Shown here: piece after piece, positions 47,859-59,445 of the stretch
Position numbering within the stretch: position 1 is the stretch's first letter
Layout: each line of letters begins with the position of its first letter
Assembly (NCBI RefSeq): GCF_032854445.1
Contig: NC_088296.1
Span: 5,233,246 to 5,297,245, forward strand
Source of the DNA: Liolophura sinensis
Taxonomy: Eukaryota; Mollusca; Polyplacophora; Chitonida; Chitonidae
Length of the DNA: 64,000 nucleotides
Direction: 5' to 3'
Position numbers and translations under genes: made by a program
The notes under the pieces: generated by a model
Database searches by the model: none
What the model was told of the DNA's origin: nothing
What the model saw: the letters and a program-made list of their open reading frames with translations, nothing else

Positions 47859-48420
47859 TCACAATGATACTAGAATGTATTTGATCTACACCAAACATAA
47901 ATGTAGGGGTAAAAATTGTTAGCCTATAAAAGGTTACTACAGTACTTCACAATGATACTAGAATGTGTTTGATCTACATCAAACATAAATGTAGGGGTAA
48001 AAATTGTTAGCCTATAAAAGGTTACTACAGTACTTCACAATGATACTAGAATGTGTTTGATCTACATCAAACATAAATGTAGGGGAAAAATTGTTAGCCT
48101 ATAAAAGGTACTACAGTACTTCACAATGATACTAGAATGTGTTTGATCTACATCAGACATAAATGTAGAGGTAAAAATTGTTAGACTATAAAAGGCACTA
48201 CAGTACTTCACAATGATACTAGAATGTGTGTGGTCCACATCAGACATAAATGTAGGGGTAAAAATTGTCAGCCTATAAAAGGTACTACAGTACTTCACAA
48301 TGATACTAGAATATGTTTGATCTACATCAAACATAAATGTAGGGGGAAAAATTGTCAGCCTATAAAAGGTACTACAGTAATTCACAATGATACTAAAATA
48401 TGCGTGGTCCACATTAGACA
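47859..48420. repeat. 87 bp satellite, right-hand continuation, about 6.4 units
   Basis: Same unit as 39898-45890, resuming in register after the LINE. These units often carry the variant ATTTGATCTACATCAAACAT or its close form, also seen at 45440-45480 and 45800-45830. The array ends at CACATTAGACATCAGACTTC. Confidence 0.92.
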
Positions 48421-48512
48421 TCAGACTTCGACATTTTCTAACCCATATATGATTGTCTGTCGGGATGATAAAACATAACTGGAAAGGAGCTGATTGGTTT
48501 AAAGCCTTCGTA

Positions 48513-48972
48513 TGTTCCGCGTATCCCACGTTCACTGAAGGTCTCTGTTCCGTGTATCCCACGTTCACTGAAGGTCTCTGTTCCGCGTATCCTACGTTTA
48601 CTGAAGATCGCTGTTCCGCGTATCTCATGTTCACTGAAGATCTCCGTTCCGCGTATCCCACATTCACTGAAGGTCTCTGTTCCGCGTATCCTACGTTCAC
48701 TGAAGATCTCTGTTCCGTGTATCCCACGTTCACTAAAGGTCTCTGTTCCGCGTATCCCACGTTCACTGAAGGTCTCTGTTCCGCGTATCCCACGTTCACT
48801 GAAGGTCTCTGTTCCGTGTATCCCACGTTCACTAAAGGTCTCTGTTCCGAGTATCCCACGTTCACTGAAGGTCTCTGTTCCGAGTATCCCACGTTCACTG
48901 AAGGTCTCTGTTCCGGGTATCCCACGTTCACTGAAGATCTCTGTTCAGTGTATCCCACGTTCACTGAAGATC
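48513..48972. repeat. 33 bp minisatellite, about 14 copies
   Basis: Unit TATCCCACGTTCACTGAAGG plus TCTCTGTTCCGCG, 33 bp. Because 33 is a multiple of three and the unit has no stop in one frame on each strand, both strands show long frames: CSAYPTFTEGL repeats on plus and SVNVGYAEQRP on minus. The minus frame reads on into the 87 bp satellite. I treat the frames as by-products. Confidence 0.9.
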
Positions 48973-49084
48973 TCCAATGTGTTGGCTGTTGTGCTGTGCA
49001 TCATACCATATTTCCCACAGATGTATCCGCTCTATTTGGCGTCATTGATTTGTCACATGGCTTCACAAAGTTTTTTTTTTAAAT

Positions 49085-50850
49085 TAACGTCTTTAAATTA
49101 GCAATATGTTTAGTTTTACAAACCGAAACACAAGCGTCGCATATGTATTGATTAAGGTGAATTTAAATATTTAGTTAAATTCATCTAACTTCAATCGCTA
49201 AGACGATGATTTTATGAAAGGATAGACACTTGTCAAACAATGAACCAATTGTCTAAGTCACTTACCGCCTTTGGTTTCATTGTCCACGCTAAATGATCAC
49301 CCAGTCATTCACCTCGGTCGCTTTTGTTCTCTGTGAAAGAAGAGCGTTCTTACTGCGTGATCATCTAGCTATCTTAATCCCAGCTGTTTACATTACAATA
49401 GAAAATGAGTTTCTTCCTCTTGCCGATGAATGTACTAAGAACTGTGCCTAGAAGCTGGACAATGAGTAAAATAAAGCACCATCCACGCCCACCACTCGAG
49501 GCGATAATCCTTACTACGGGAGCTTGTTCGTACAGGCTGTAAAGACCAGCCCGAATATGTTGACAACCGACGGAAGCCGTATGGTGCTGTTACTAGCCAC
49601 ACAAGCTGGCTTGGTGTCATTTTACTTCTTAGGTACGACCTCGCCAAGGACCCAGTCATTTAAGCAAACGTTACTTGGCCGGAAAATGGTCACGTCGTAA
49701 GTCATGTGTTTAGACTGACAGTAAAAAAGGGAGTAGACCTAGCCAACTTCAGTTAAGTCAAAACACGGATAAAAAGAACGTAGCTATGGGAAGCAATTCT
49801 TCGAGCAGGCCTCACCATAACGTAAGTTACTTTTTCAATGAACGCATTCGCTTGGATCTCGACTAGGCCTACAACTTACACAAGGGCTTTTCACCGCCAG
49901 ATATGACAGGACATCTAGTCCCCTGCCTTGGTTTTGGATGAAGGAAACGGAGATCAAGCCTGACACTAATGCAATTATATCGGTCCCAAATCAAGCCCAG
50001 GAAACTCAGAATATCTGCAAAGCTGAAAGTTATACAAATGTGCAAAAATACACTATCACTGACAGTGATTCAAAAATAGCCTTTTTCCTATGCTATAACA
50101 CTGTCTGTTACTAAGGAAATCACGTAGTCCCTGGATTCCGTGCCGTCTTACAGAATGCGTATACCAATTATTGTGCTTCAGTGTACCTTGATGGGCAACC
50201 GTGTACAAATAATGCGTTGTTAACCTTATTCTGCCTAAGTCATGGTATTGGGGCTAAACAGTTTGGATCCTTTGCATGATTTTAATGCTGTCGTATGTTA
50301 ATCGTGATGGCAACACAGCCTGCTGAGTAATTCCAGGCCAATGACCTCTACGAAATTACATCTAACATCACTGCATTTTTTTCCAATTCTGCTTAGTACA
50401 TTGTGCTGGTAATTTGCTACTTTTTAGTCATTTATATGCATTTATATGTTTTTCCTGACGTCACTTCCTGCATCGTCACCGTGACCTCGGTGACGTCTTC
50501 GTCGTTTAAGATTTCTCTACAAAATTTGCTAGTGATTGCAGGGACGTTTATGTAAAGGGTGTTTAGGTAGAGGGCGTTCTTGCTTGAGGGTATTTTGACC
50601 TGTTCCCATATAAACCGAACGTAGAGACCGGTGCATGCACTGTAAGGAATATGTATTTTGTCTTCCACAGTTGTGCTGTCTTCAGCTTCCCAGTTTCACT
50701 CGCTCATCTTTAGTCTTAATTTAGAGGGGTTTGTAATTGACTTGTAATTTCATGTTTCTTTTTTTTCGGATTGAGAGCCTAGTATCCCTTGCAATGCTTT
50801 ATTCCCACATGCTTTAACAACTTGTCCACCATATCCTCATTTATTTTTTT
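49085..50850. other. Upstream region of the esterase-like gene
   Basis: No coding frame is convincing. A donor-like CATAAC followed by GTAAGTT at about 49822 could close a 5' untranslated exon joining the acceptor at 50851-50853, but there is no independent support. No TATA box or CpG-rich promoter was identified. Confidence 0.3.
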
Positions 50851-50874
50851 CAGATTTTCAAATATTTGGAAGCT

Positions 50875-53701
50875 ATGTCAATGAAGAAGCGTTTACTCAT
50901 TTTCGTGTTTATCGCGGCAGCCTACGGTCTTATGGTATCTGTCAAAACTAAAACAGATTTTGCTCTCCCGCCTGTCAAAAGATCTGGCTTAGCCCCCGAT
51001 CAGGAAGTCGTGAAGATGTCGCAGGTGAAAAAGACGGTACCTTCAGCCATGCGTCCTAGTTTTGTGCCGAGTGTGCGACAGCAAACTACGCGTCAAAGCG
51101 CCGTGGACACATCGAAGGAATCCAAACATGTGACACAACAGGAGTTATTGGATTGTCTAACGACGGGAGAATGGCACAGGGAACCATACACGAAAGAGCA
51201 GGAAGAAGACGTCCAATTATATCTACGTCTTGGACGAGATTATAACAAATTACCTGTACCACTACAGCGAAAGGATGGCCGTTGCGGGGACGTCACGTTC
51301 CCTGGATTGAATTGGTTCCGTGCCGTCTGTGACCCATACGGCGACACGCCGTGTTGCATTCAAGGGACATGCCAAAATAAGACCACCCAGGATTGCGTAT
51401 GCGATACCTGTTATGACTTGCGACAGCGTCTCTATGCCGAACTGTCCAGGTGGAAGAATCGCAATACTCAGTGCCAAGTGAGACAGTATTCTACCAACGA
51501 GACATGTCGCCTCTTGGACAGTGGGGATTTCCTCTTCATCGGCGATTCCCATATGCGACACTTGTATATGGCTTTTCAGGTTCTGTTAACTGGAGATGAG
51601 GAAACCGGCTGCTTTGGAGCAAAACTTCCAAAAGGTGAGTTCTGTTTGTCGGTCGCACTGTAACTTGTACTAATGTGTCTCCATGACTTTGGGGACCTCC
51701 GTGGCAGAGGGTCTAATAGCGCAAACGTGGTGCAATGACGCAGGGGGCTTTCACAATTGGGGTCGCTGTGAGTTCAAGTCTATCTCATGCTGGTTTCCCA
51801 TCCGACAGTACGCAGGAAATTCTGGCAACATCCTCGGGAACATGGTGGGTTTCCCACGGGCTCTGCCTGGTTTCCTCCCACCATGCTGCTTGCCACCGCT
51901 TTATAAGTGAACTATTCGTGAGCACCGCATTGGTAACAGGGTCCTGGGTCATTAAACTGCGCTAGCGCGCTAATTAATCAACAGAGCGACGTAGGCGCCC
52001 CTAGAATATTTGGTCATAACGTTGTAGAGCGTTACACATGTAATACTAAATGTATAGAAAATGTTATAATCTACCACTGTCCGGTGTCAAATTTACACTT
52101 TTACGTTTTCCGCGTTAAATATGTTTGTAACTTTGCAACCATAACGTTGTTTCTAGCGTTTTTCCTAGCCTTGTTTATAGAGTTGTTCATAACGTTGTTC
52201 ATGACGTTATTCTTAGCACTGTTCATAGCGTTGTTCGTAGCGTTGTTTATAACGTTGTTTATAGAGTTGTTCCTAGCTATGTTCATAATGTTGTTCATAG
52301 CGTTGTTCAACGCGTTGTTCATAACGTTGTTCATAGCGTTGTTGATGACCTTCATAGCGTTGTACATAGCGTTGTTCCCAGCGTTGTTTATAGCGTTGTT
52401 CCTACCCTTGTTCATGACGTTGTTTATAGCGTTGTTCATAGTGTTGTTCATGACGTTGTATATAGCGTTGTATATAGCGTTGTTCCCAGCGTTGTTCATG
52501 ACGTTGTTAATAGCGTTGTTCCTACCATTGTTTTTGTTGTTCATAGAGTTGTTCTTAACGTTTTTCATGACGTTGTTCATAGCGTTGTACATGACTTTGT
52601 TCATGGAGTTGTACATAGCGTTGTCCTTAGCGTTGTTAACACCGTTCATATCTTGGAAACAATTACAACGTGGCGTAGCATTTTAACATTTTGACGCTGA
52701 AGCTTTACAGCCTTTATTTATTTATTTATTTATTTGACTCGTGTATTACGCCGTACTCAAAAATATTTCATAATATAAGACGGCGGCCAGCATGATGGCG
52801 GGAGGAAACGGGGCAAAGCCCGCGAGAAACCCACGGCCATCCGCAGGTTGCTGGCAGACCTTCCCACTTACAGCCGGAAAGGAAGCAAGCATGAGCTGGA
52901 CTTGAACTCACAGGGACCGCATTGGTGAGAGGCTTCTGGGTCATTACTTTGCCCTAACCAACAGAGCCACGAAGGCCCCATTTCACAGCCTTTAAAATGC
53001 TGTTCCATTTTAAAACTTACAGTTGGTTGACACATTAATATTTACGTTTGTAGGACTGTATAAATCTCAAATAATTTACACACATGTATTTTTATGTGAC
53101 AGAACTGAGAGAGACACATCGTGGTCTGAAGATCTTCTCCAGGATCGAGTGTAAAAACTGGAAAGCGAGGGAGCAGTCTTCTTGTGGGGAACGTGTGCAT
53201 ATTCGCCTATCCGAGTTGCCGTCCACGAAGTACTCTGGCTCAATTCTAAAAGCGCTTTCCTCCTTGATCGGGAAACCAGGCTCGGTTCTCGTGATCGGTA
53301 TAGGACACCATGACGCTTTCAATTCACAAGGAGTGATTTCAAAAGTTGTCTCCCCTATCCTAGACATGTTGGAGAAGTCGGGTCAAGTTTGGCCAAAGGT
53401 TATCTGGGTTGGGTCTCATGCACTGGGTCCCCTGATGACTCCCAAAATCCCCAGTCATTCGAACCCTAGTGTTTTGCATTTCATCAGGGCAGTAAGAGAC
53501 GTTTTAAAACCCACAGGAGTAAATTATTTCGACACGTTTAACTTGACGGTAAATTTGGCCTCCCAAGATGGAAGTCACTACTCTAAAGGAGCGCACCTAC
53601 TCAAAGCCCGAGTGTTACTGGAGTATCTTAGTCGTGTAGGTGGGATTAAAGCCATATCCAGCATCCACACAGAACGGAATAAATCCAGCTTACAAGGTTG
53701 A
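50875..53701 (+). CDS. Type II membrane SGNH/PC-esterase-like protein, two coding exons
   Basis: Join 50875-51634 with 53103-53701, 452 residues. Exon 1 ends AAAAG before GTGAGT and exon 2 begins after TTTTATGTGACAG; the phase (1) matches. A polypyrimidine tract and CAG at 50851-50853 show that the ATG lies near the start of an internal exon. Residues 1-25 (KKRLLIFVFIAAAYGLMVSV) form a signal anchor, so the bulk would face the Golgi or secretory lumen. Residues ~125-185 are Cys-rich (VCDPYGDTPCCIQGTC, CVCDTCYDLRQ). The catalytic GDS motif is IGDSHMRHL with Ser225, and the DxxH motif is QDGSHYSKGAHLL with Asp409 and His412. Both are hallmarks of PC-esterase/SGNH hydrolases, which often act on acyl groups of glycans. 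The true substrate is unknown. No stop or frameshift interrupts the gene. It is the clearest host gene in the window. Confidence 0.85.
51692..51925 (+). mobile_element. SINE family 1 copy in the intron, plus strand
   Basis: Starts GGGGACCTCCGTGGC, then GGTCGCTGTGAGTTCAAGTC (B box), and CACGGGCTCTGCCTGGTTTC. It ends TTATAAGTGAACTATTCGTG. It is diverged from the copy at 60834. Confidence 0.75.
51926..52002 (-). repeat. SINE family 1 head, inverted
   Basis: Reverse complement of a SINE head: GCGCTAGCGCGC, GGTCCTGGGTCATTAAAC and a final GGCGCCCC. Abutting the plus-strand SINE tail-first, it makes an inverted composite. Confidence 0.7.
52140..52655. repeat. 12 bp minisatellite in the intron, about 43 copies
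   Basis: Unit CGTTGTTCATAG and close variants. The 12 bp period leaves both strands open: a plus-strand frame rich in LFIALF and a minus-strand frame rich in NNAMNN, each nearly 200 codons. They are by-products of the repeat; the tract lies in the intron of the esterase-like gene. Confidence 0.9.
52712..52981 (-). mobile_element. SINE family 1, near full length, minus strand, in the intron
   Basis: The (TTTA)n tail at 52712-52735 is followed by TTACGCCGTACTCAAAAATA. The head at the right end ends GAGCCACGAAGGCCCC. It is the third SINE piece in this intron. Confidence 0.85.
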
Positions 53702-53704
53702 GGC

Positions 53705-54245
53705 TATGATAGTTTATTCATTTTTGTCAATACACTGATAAATGATTGTGGTGTGGCATGAGTGCTAGAAGTTTTTCGTCTTACTGAACAGTTTTCAGTC
53801 ATGTTGCAGTTACGCCTTTCTGTGGGAGGCAATGTCGGAATCTTTGCGCTCTGAATTTGCGGTTTTAAGCTATTTTCCTAAGCCAGGAAGACCGAAGTTG
53901 GTTTGTAAAGCTTTATTTGTATCTTTTGTACCAGTTGTATGCATGTTTCTAAGGCATAATGTGCATGTTACTAACAAACAGTGAGTAAGTTTTTACGTCG
54001 TTCTCATAGTAATACACTTATACGACAGGGCCTGCATTATGGCACCAATGGGCCAGACCGTCCTGTTTCCTTGCTCTAAACTCTCAGTGGTGAGCGCCAA
54101 GCAACATAACAACAAGTACGCTACCATTTTAGCTTGCCTCTGCAAAATATGGGGAGATAATGTAAGGGGGGTGGGGGTATCATATCACCCATTTGCTACG
54201 TTGTACACGCTTTTCAAGGATTAAATGCAACTCTGTTAACTTTTT
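53705..54245. other. Downstream region of the esterase-like gene
   Basis: Probably contains the 3' untranslated region; no clear AATAAA signal was assigned. No other gene was seen. Confidence 0.35.
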
Positions 54246-54249
54246 AAAG

Positions 54250-54592
54250 TGAGTGCGAGTGAGCGCTTGGGGTTTAACGTCGTACTTAACAATTTTTCAA
54301 TTATATGACGACGAAGGAATCCTTAGAGTGCATGTAATGTTTCTCCTTGTTGGAGGACTGATGCCCACTGCTCTTTTATCTAATGCTGCTTCACTGAGAC
54401 GCCTTACCGAAGGCAAGTAAGCGGCTCCGCCCGAGGCATTATACTGATACTGGTCAACCAGTCGTTGCACTATCGCCTTCGCCAAGTGCAGAAGTGACTT
54501 TCTCTTTCTGTCCTAGGAGTGACTCGACCCAGGATTCACCCTGGATCTGCCACTTCCCAAGCGGACGCTCTACCAACTGTGTTATCTTTAAA
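54250..54592 (-). mobile_element. SINE family 2, full length, minus strand
   Basis: On the minus strand it begins with a tRNA-like head (AACACAGTTGGTAGAGCGTC, then GGTCGAGTCAC), continues about 200 bp, and ends TACGACGTTAAACCCCAAGC followed by GCTCACTCGCACTCAC. The tail resembles the 3' end of the LINE at 45891-47858, suggesting mobilisation by that LINE family. Confidence 0.8.
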
Positions 54593-54733
54593 AAAAAATA
54601 ACTTTAATTATTGATCGTAAATATGTACAGTTATGCTTATGGTATATAAATCAAAGGCTTGGGACATGCTTGGTTGCAATTTCATTAGGAATTTATTTTC
54701 AAAATCTGTTTAACCTTCGACCAAAAATAAATA

Positions 54734-54737
<4 letters not shown>

Positions 54738-54809
<72 letters not shown>
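54738..54809. repeat. (TA)n microsatellite
   Basis: About 35 TA dinucleotides, with AAATAAATAAATAA just before. Confidence 0.95.
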
Positions 54810-54810
<1 letters not shown>

Positions 54811-55034
54811 GTTGTGTGTTTGTTATCCTGCTCATTGGTTCACAAACGCGACGTTGTATAGGTGCGATTCCATGTATGGCAGTGATTTGACGCATGCATC
54901 GGGCTGAATAGGTTACTGCGGGACGCATGCTGCTACAAATTGCTAACCACTGAAACCGATTCCGAACGGTACCAAAATGGATCGTTGGGGTGTGGTAAGT
55001 TTCTGGTAAAAATGTGTGCAGTTCTTTTTAAGTA

Positions 55035-58000
55035 GATGTTTTATGCGTTTCCTGTAGGTGTGCTGTGCGTTTCCCGTAGATGGGCTTTGGGCTTTCCATG
55101 TGTGCAGTATTTAATTTTAATTTATTTTGAAGCTATACGCCGAACTCAAGAGTACTTCAATTATTTGGCAACGGTAAGCATGCTGGGTGGAACCGAGCCT
55201 AGAAGAAACTGCACGATGCTAACAGACCTTCTTACGTACAATATGTTTACTATAGATGCATTTGTGGTATGCTTGCTTTAGGTGTGCTGTGCCGAGCGTA
55301 GCGTTTAAGTATGCAGATCGCTTTGTGTATGTATGCTTATTGCAGGTGTGCGATATGTTTACCGGAGGCTTGAAAAACTTTTACGGTAGCTGTGTGGGGC
55401 ATTTACTGTGGATGGTGTGCTGTGATCTTACTGTAGGTGAATACCATGTATGATCTATCATTGTAGCAAATTTCTTGTAGGTCTGTTGCATGTTAACTAT
55501 AGGTGTGCTGTATATTTACTATATAGGTGTGCTATATGTATCTTGTTCATGTAGGTGAGCTGTGTTTACTGTAGGTGTGGGCCATTTATACTGTAGGTGT
55601 GGGCTATTTATAGTGTAGGTGTGCGCTATTTATACTGTAGGTACGCGGTGTTTACCGTGGGTGTGCCCTGTCGTTACCGTAGGTGTGGGTTGTGTATACT
55701 GTAGGTGTGCGGCATATTTTGCTGTACTTGAGCGGTATGTTTTGCTGTATGTGTGCGGTATATTTTGCTGTGGTTTTGCGGTATGCTTTGCTGTAGGTGT
55801 GCGCTGTGTATACTGTAGGTGTGCGGTATATTATATTTTGTTGTAGGCGTGCGGTATGTTTTGCTGTAGGCGTGCGGTATGTTTTGCTGTAGGCGTGCGG
55901 TATGGTTTGCTGTATGTGTGCAGTGTGTTTACTGTAGGTGTGCGCTGTTTATACTGTAGGTGTGCAATATTTTTTTGTAGGTGTGCGGTATGTTTTGCTG
56001 TAGGTGTGCAGTATACTTTGCACTAGTTTTGCGGTATGTTTCCCTGTAGGTGTGCAATATGTTTTCCTGAAGATTTGCTGTATGTCTTGCTGTAGGTGTG
56101 CTATATGGTTTCCTGTAGATTTGCGATATAATTTGCTGTAGGTGTGCGGTGTATTTGGCGGTGGCTTTGTGGCATATTTTGTTGTAGGTGTGCGCTTTGT
56201 TTGGCTGTAGGTGTGCGCTGGGTATAGTGAAGGTGTGCGCTGTGTAAACTGAATGTTTTCGGTATATTTTGTTGTAGTTTTGCGGTATGTTTGTTGTATG
56301 TGTGCGATATATTTTGCTGTAGTTTTCCGGTATGTTTTGCTGCTGGTGTGCTGTATGTTTTCCTGTCGCTTTGTTTTGCTGTAGGTGTGCGCTTTGTTTT
56401 GCTGTAGGTGTCCGCTGTGTGTACTGAAGGTGTGTGCTGTGTATTCTGTAGGTGTGCGATATATTTTTTTTATATAGCTTTGCGGTATTTTTGCTGTATG
56501 TGTGCGGTATATTTTGCTGTAGTTTTGCGGTATGTTTTGCTGTAGGTGTGCTATATGTTTTTCTGTAGATTCGCGGTGTTTTTACTGTTGATGTGCGCTG
56601 TTTGTAGTGTAGGTGTGCGGTAAATTTTGCTGTATGCGTGCGATCTATTTTGCTCTGGTTTTGCGGTATGTTTTGCTGTATGTGTGCAATATGTTTGCCA
56701 TATGTTTTACTGTAGATTTGCGGTAAATTTTGCTGTAGGTGTGCGGTATATTTTGCTGTAAGTGTGCGGTATGTTTTCCTGTAGTTTTGAGGTATGTTTT
56801 GCTTTCGGTGTGCAGTACACATTTCTGTGGGGCTTAGATATATTTTGTTGTAGGTGTGGTCTTTGTTTTGCTGTGGGTGTGCGGTGTGTTTATTGTAGGT
56901 GTGCTCTGTGTATACTATAGGTGTGCAAAATTTTTATTTCTGGGTGTGCGGTATGTTTTGCTCTAATTTTGCGGTATGTTTCGCTGTAGGTGTGCAATAT
57001 GTTTTCTCGTAGATTTTTAGTATAATTTGCTGTAGGTGTGCTGTATATTTTTCTGTAGGTGTGCGGTATGTTTTGCTGTTGTTTTTTGATATGTTTTGCT
57101 GTAGGTGTGCTGTATATTTTGCTGCAGGTGTACGGTATGTTTTGCTGTCGGTTTGCGGTATATTTTTCTCTAGGTGTGCGGAATGTTTTACTGTAGGTGT
57201 GCATTATATTTTTCTGTGGCTTTTTGGTATATTTTGTTGTAGGGTGTACGGTATATTTTCCTGTAGCTTTGCGGTTTGTTTTACTCTAGGTGTGCTATAT
57301 TATTTCCTGTAGATTCGCAGTATGTTTACCGTAGGTGTGCGGTATATATTGTTGTAGGTGTGGCTTTTGTTTTGCTGTAGGTGTGCGGTGTATATTCTGT
57401 AGGTGTGGGGTATATTTTGTTGTATGTGTGCGGTATATTTTGCAGTAGTTTTGCGGCATGTTTTGCTGTGTAGGTGTGCTATATGTGTTCCTGTAGATTC
57501 GCGTTGTATTTATTGAAGTTGTGCGCTATTTATACTGTAGGTGTGCGGCGTGCTTACCGTAGGTGTGAGCTGTGTATACTACAGGTGTGCGGTATATTTT
57601 GTTGTAGGTGTGCGTATGTTTTGCTGTAGGTGTGTCGTATGTTTTGCTGTACGTGCGCAGTATGTTTTAGAGTAGTTTTGCTGTATATTTTACTGTAGGT
57701 GTGTGGCATGTTTTCCCTGTAGGTTTGCGGTATATTTTGCTGTATGTGTGCAGTATATTTTTCTGTGGCAGTTTAGTATATTTTGTTGTACGTTTGGCCT
57801 TTGTTTTATGTTTTGTTTGTGTGCGGTGTATTTTAATGTAGTTTTGCGGTATGTTTTACTGTAGGTGTGCAATATGTTTGCTATATATTTTCCTGTAGAT
57901 TTGCGACATATTTTGTTGTAGGTGTGCGGTATATTTTGCTGTAGGTGTGCAGAATGTTTTGCTGTTGGTGTGCGGTATATTTTGCCTTGGCATTTTGGTA

Positions 58001-59445
58001 TATTTTGCTGTAGGTGTGCCCTTTGATTTGCTGTAGGTGTGCAGTATGTTTTGCTGTGGCTTTTTTGTCATATTTTCTTGTAGGTGTGCGCTTTGTTTTG
58101 CTTTAGGTGTGCGGTGTTTTGATGTAGTTTTGCGGTATGTTTTGCGGTAGGTGTGCAATATGTTTGCTATATTTTTTCTTGTAGATTTGCGATATAGTTT
58201 GCTGTAGGTGTGCGATATATTTTGCTGTAATTGTGCAGTATGTTTTCCTGTTGGTGTGCGGCATATTTTGCTGTGGCTTTTTGTTATATTTTGTTGTAGG
58301 TGTGCGCTTTGTTTTCCTGTAGGTGTGCGGTGTGTTTACTGTAGGTGGGCGTTATGTTTTGCTGTATGTGTGTTGTTTGTTTTGCTGTAGGTGTGCAGTA
58401 CGTTCTGGAGTGGTTTTGCTATATATTTTGCTGTAGGTATACAGTATATTTTTGTAGGTGTGCGGTATGGTTTGCTGAAGGTGTGCTATACGTTTTTCTG
58501 TAGGTTCGCGGTGTGGTGTGCGGTATGTTTTGCTGAGGCTTTTCGGTATATTTTGTTGTAAGTGTGCTCTTTGTTTTTCTGTAGGTGTGCGACGTGTATA
58601 CTGAAGTTGTGCGCCGTGTATACTGAAGTTGTGCGCCGTGTATACTGTAGGTGTGTAGAATATTTTGTTGTAGGTTTGCGGTATATTTTCCTGTACGTGT
58701 GCTATATGTTTTCCGGTAGAGTTGCGGGATATTTTGCTGTAGGTGTGCGGTATTTTTTGCTGTAGGTGTGCAGTATGTTTTCCTGTGGCTTTTTGTTTTA
58801 TTTTGTTGTAGGTGTGCGCTTTGTTTTGCTGTAGGTGTGCGGTGTGTTTACTGTAAATGTACCTTATGTTTTTGTGTAGTTTTGCGGTATATTTTGCTGT
58901 AGGTTTGTGGCATGTTTTTCTTGTAGTTTTGCGGTATCCTTTTGCTGTATGTGTGCAGTATATTTTTCTGTGGCAGTATGTCTTTCTCTTGCTTTTTGAT
59001 ATATTTTGTTGTAGGTGTGCGGTAAGTTTTGCTGTGGTTTTTTTTGGGGGGGGGGGTATACTCTGCTGTAGGTGTGCAGTAGGTTTTGCTGTAGGTGTGC
59101 GGTGTGTTTTGCGGTATGTTTTGCTGTAGGCGTGCAGTAGTTTTTGCTGTGGCTTTTTCGTATATTTTGCTGTAGGTGTGCGGTATGTTTTGATGCAAGT
59201 ATGCGGTATGTTTTGTTGTGGCTTTGCGGTATATTTTGTTGCAGGTGTGCGGTATGTTTTGCTGTAAGTGTGCGGTATGTTTTGCTGTTGCTTTGCAATA
59301 TATTTTGCTGTAGGTGTGCAGTTTGTTTTGCTTTAGGTGTGCGGCATATTTTGCTGTAGTTTTGCAGTATGTTTTGCTGTAGTGGTGCGGCATATTTTGC
59401 TGTAGGTGTGCAGTATATTTTGCTGTTGGTGTGAACCATAACCTT
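55035..59445. repeat. 23 bp minisatellite, about 4.4 kb
   Basis: Consensus GCTGTAGGTGTGCGGTATGT plus TTT, 23 bp, with many diverged copies (roughly 180-190 unit lengths). The plus strand is strongly G+T rich and the minus strand A+C rich. Since 23 is not a multiple of three, a reading frame passes through all three phases every 69 bp. The minus strand lacks stops in all of them, giving frames of up to 297 codons with a 23-residue period (HTYSKIYRKATAKHTAHLQQ). I do not regard these as genes. Confidence 0.92.
55112..55237 (-). repeat. SINE family 1 fragment, minus strand, inside the minisatellite
   Basis: GAAGCTATACGCCGAACTCAAGAGTACTTC resembles the inverted SINE tail, followed by a diverged GGCAACGGTAAGCATGCTGG. 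The head is missing. Confidence 0.6.

Noticed and set aside
39898-48420. CRISPR-like array
   Set aside because: The repeats are contiguous tandem units with no unique spacers, in a eukaryotic context.
48453-49082. Plus-strand 209-codon frame (CSAYPTFTEGL repeats) as a gene
   Set aside because: It is a 33 bp minisatellite by-product.
52084-52686. Plus-strand hydrophobic 200-codon frame as a membrane protein
   Set aside because: It is the translation of a 12 bp repeat inside an intron; the opposite strand is equally open.
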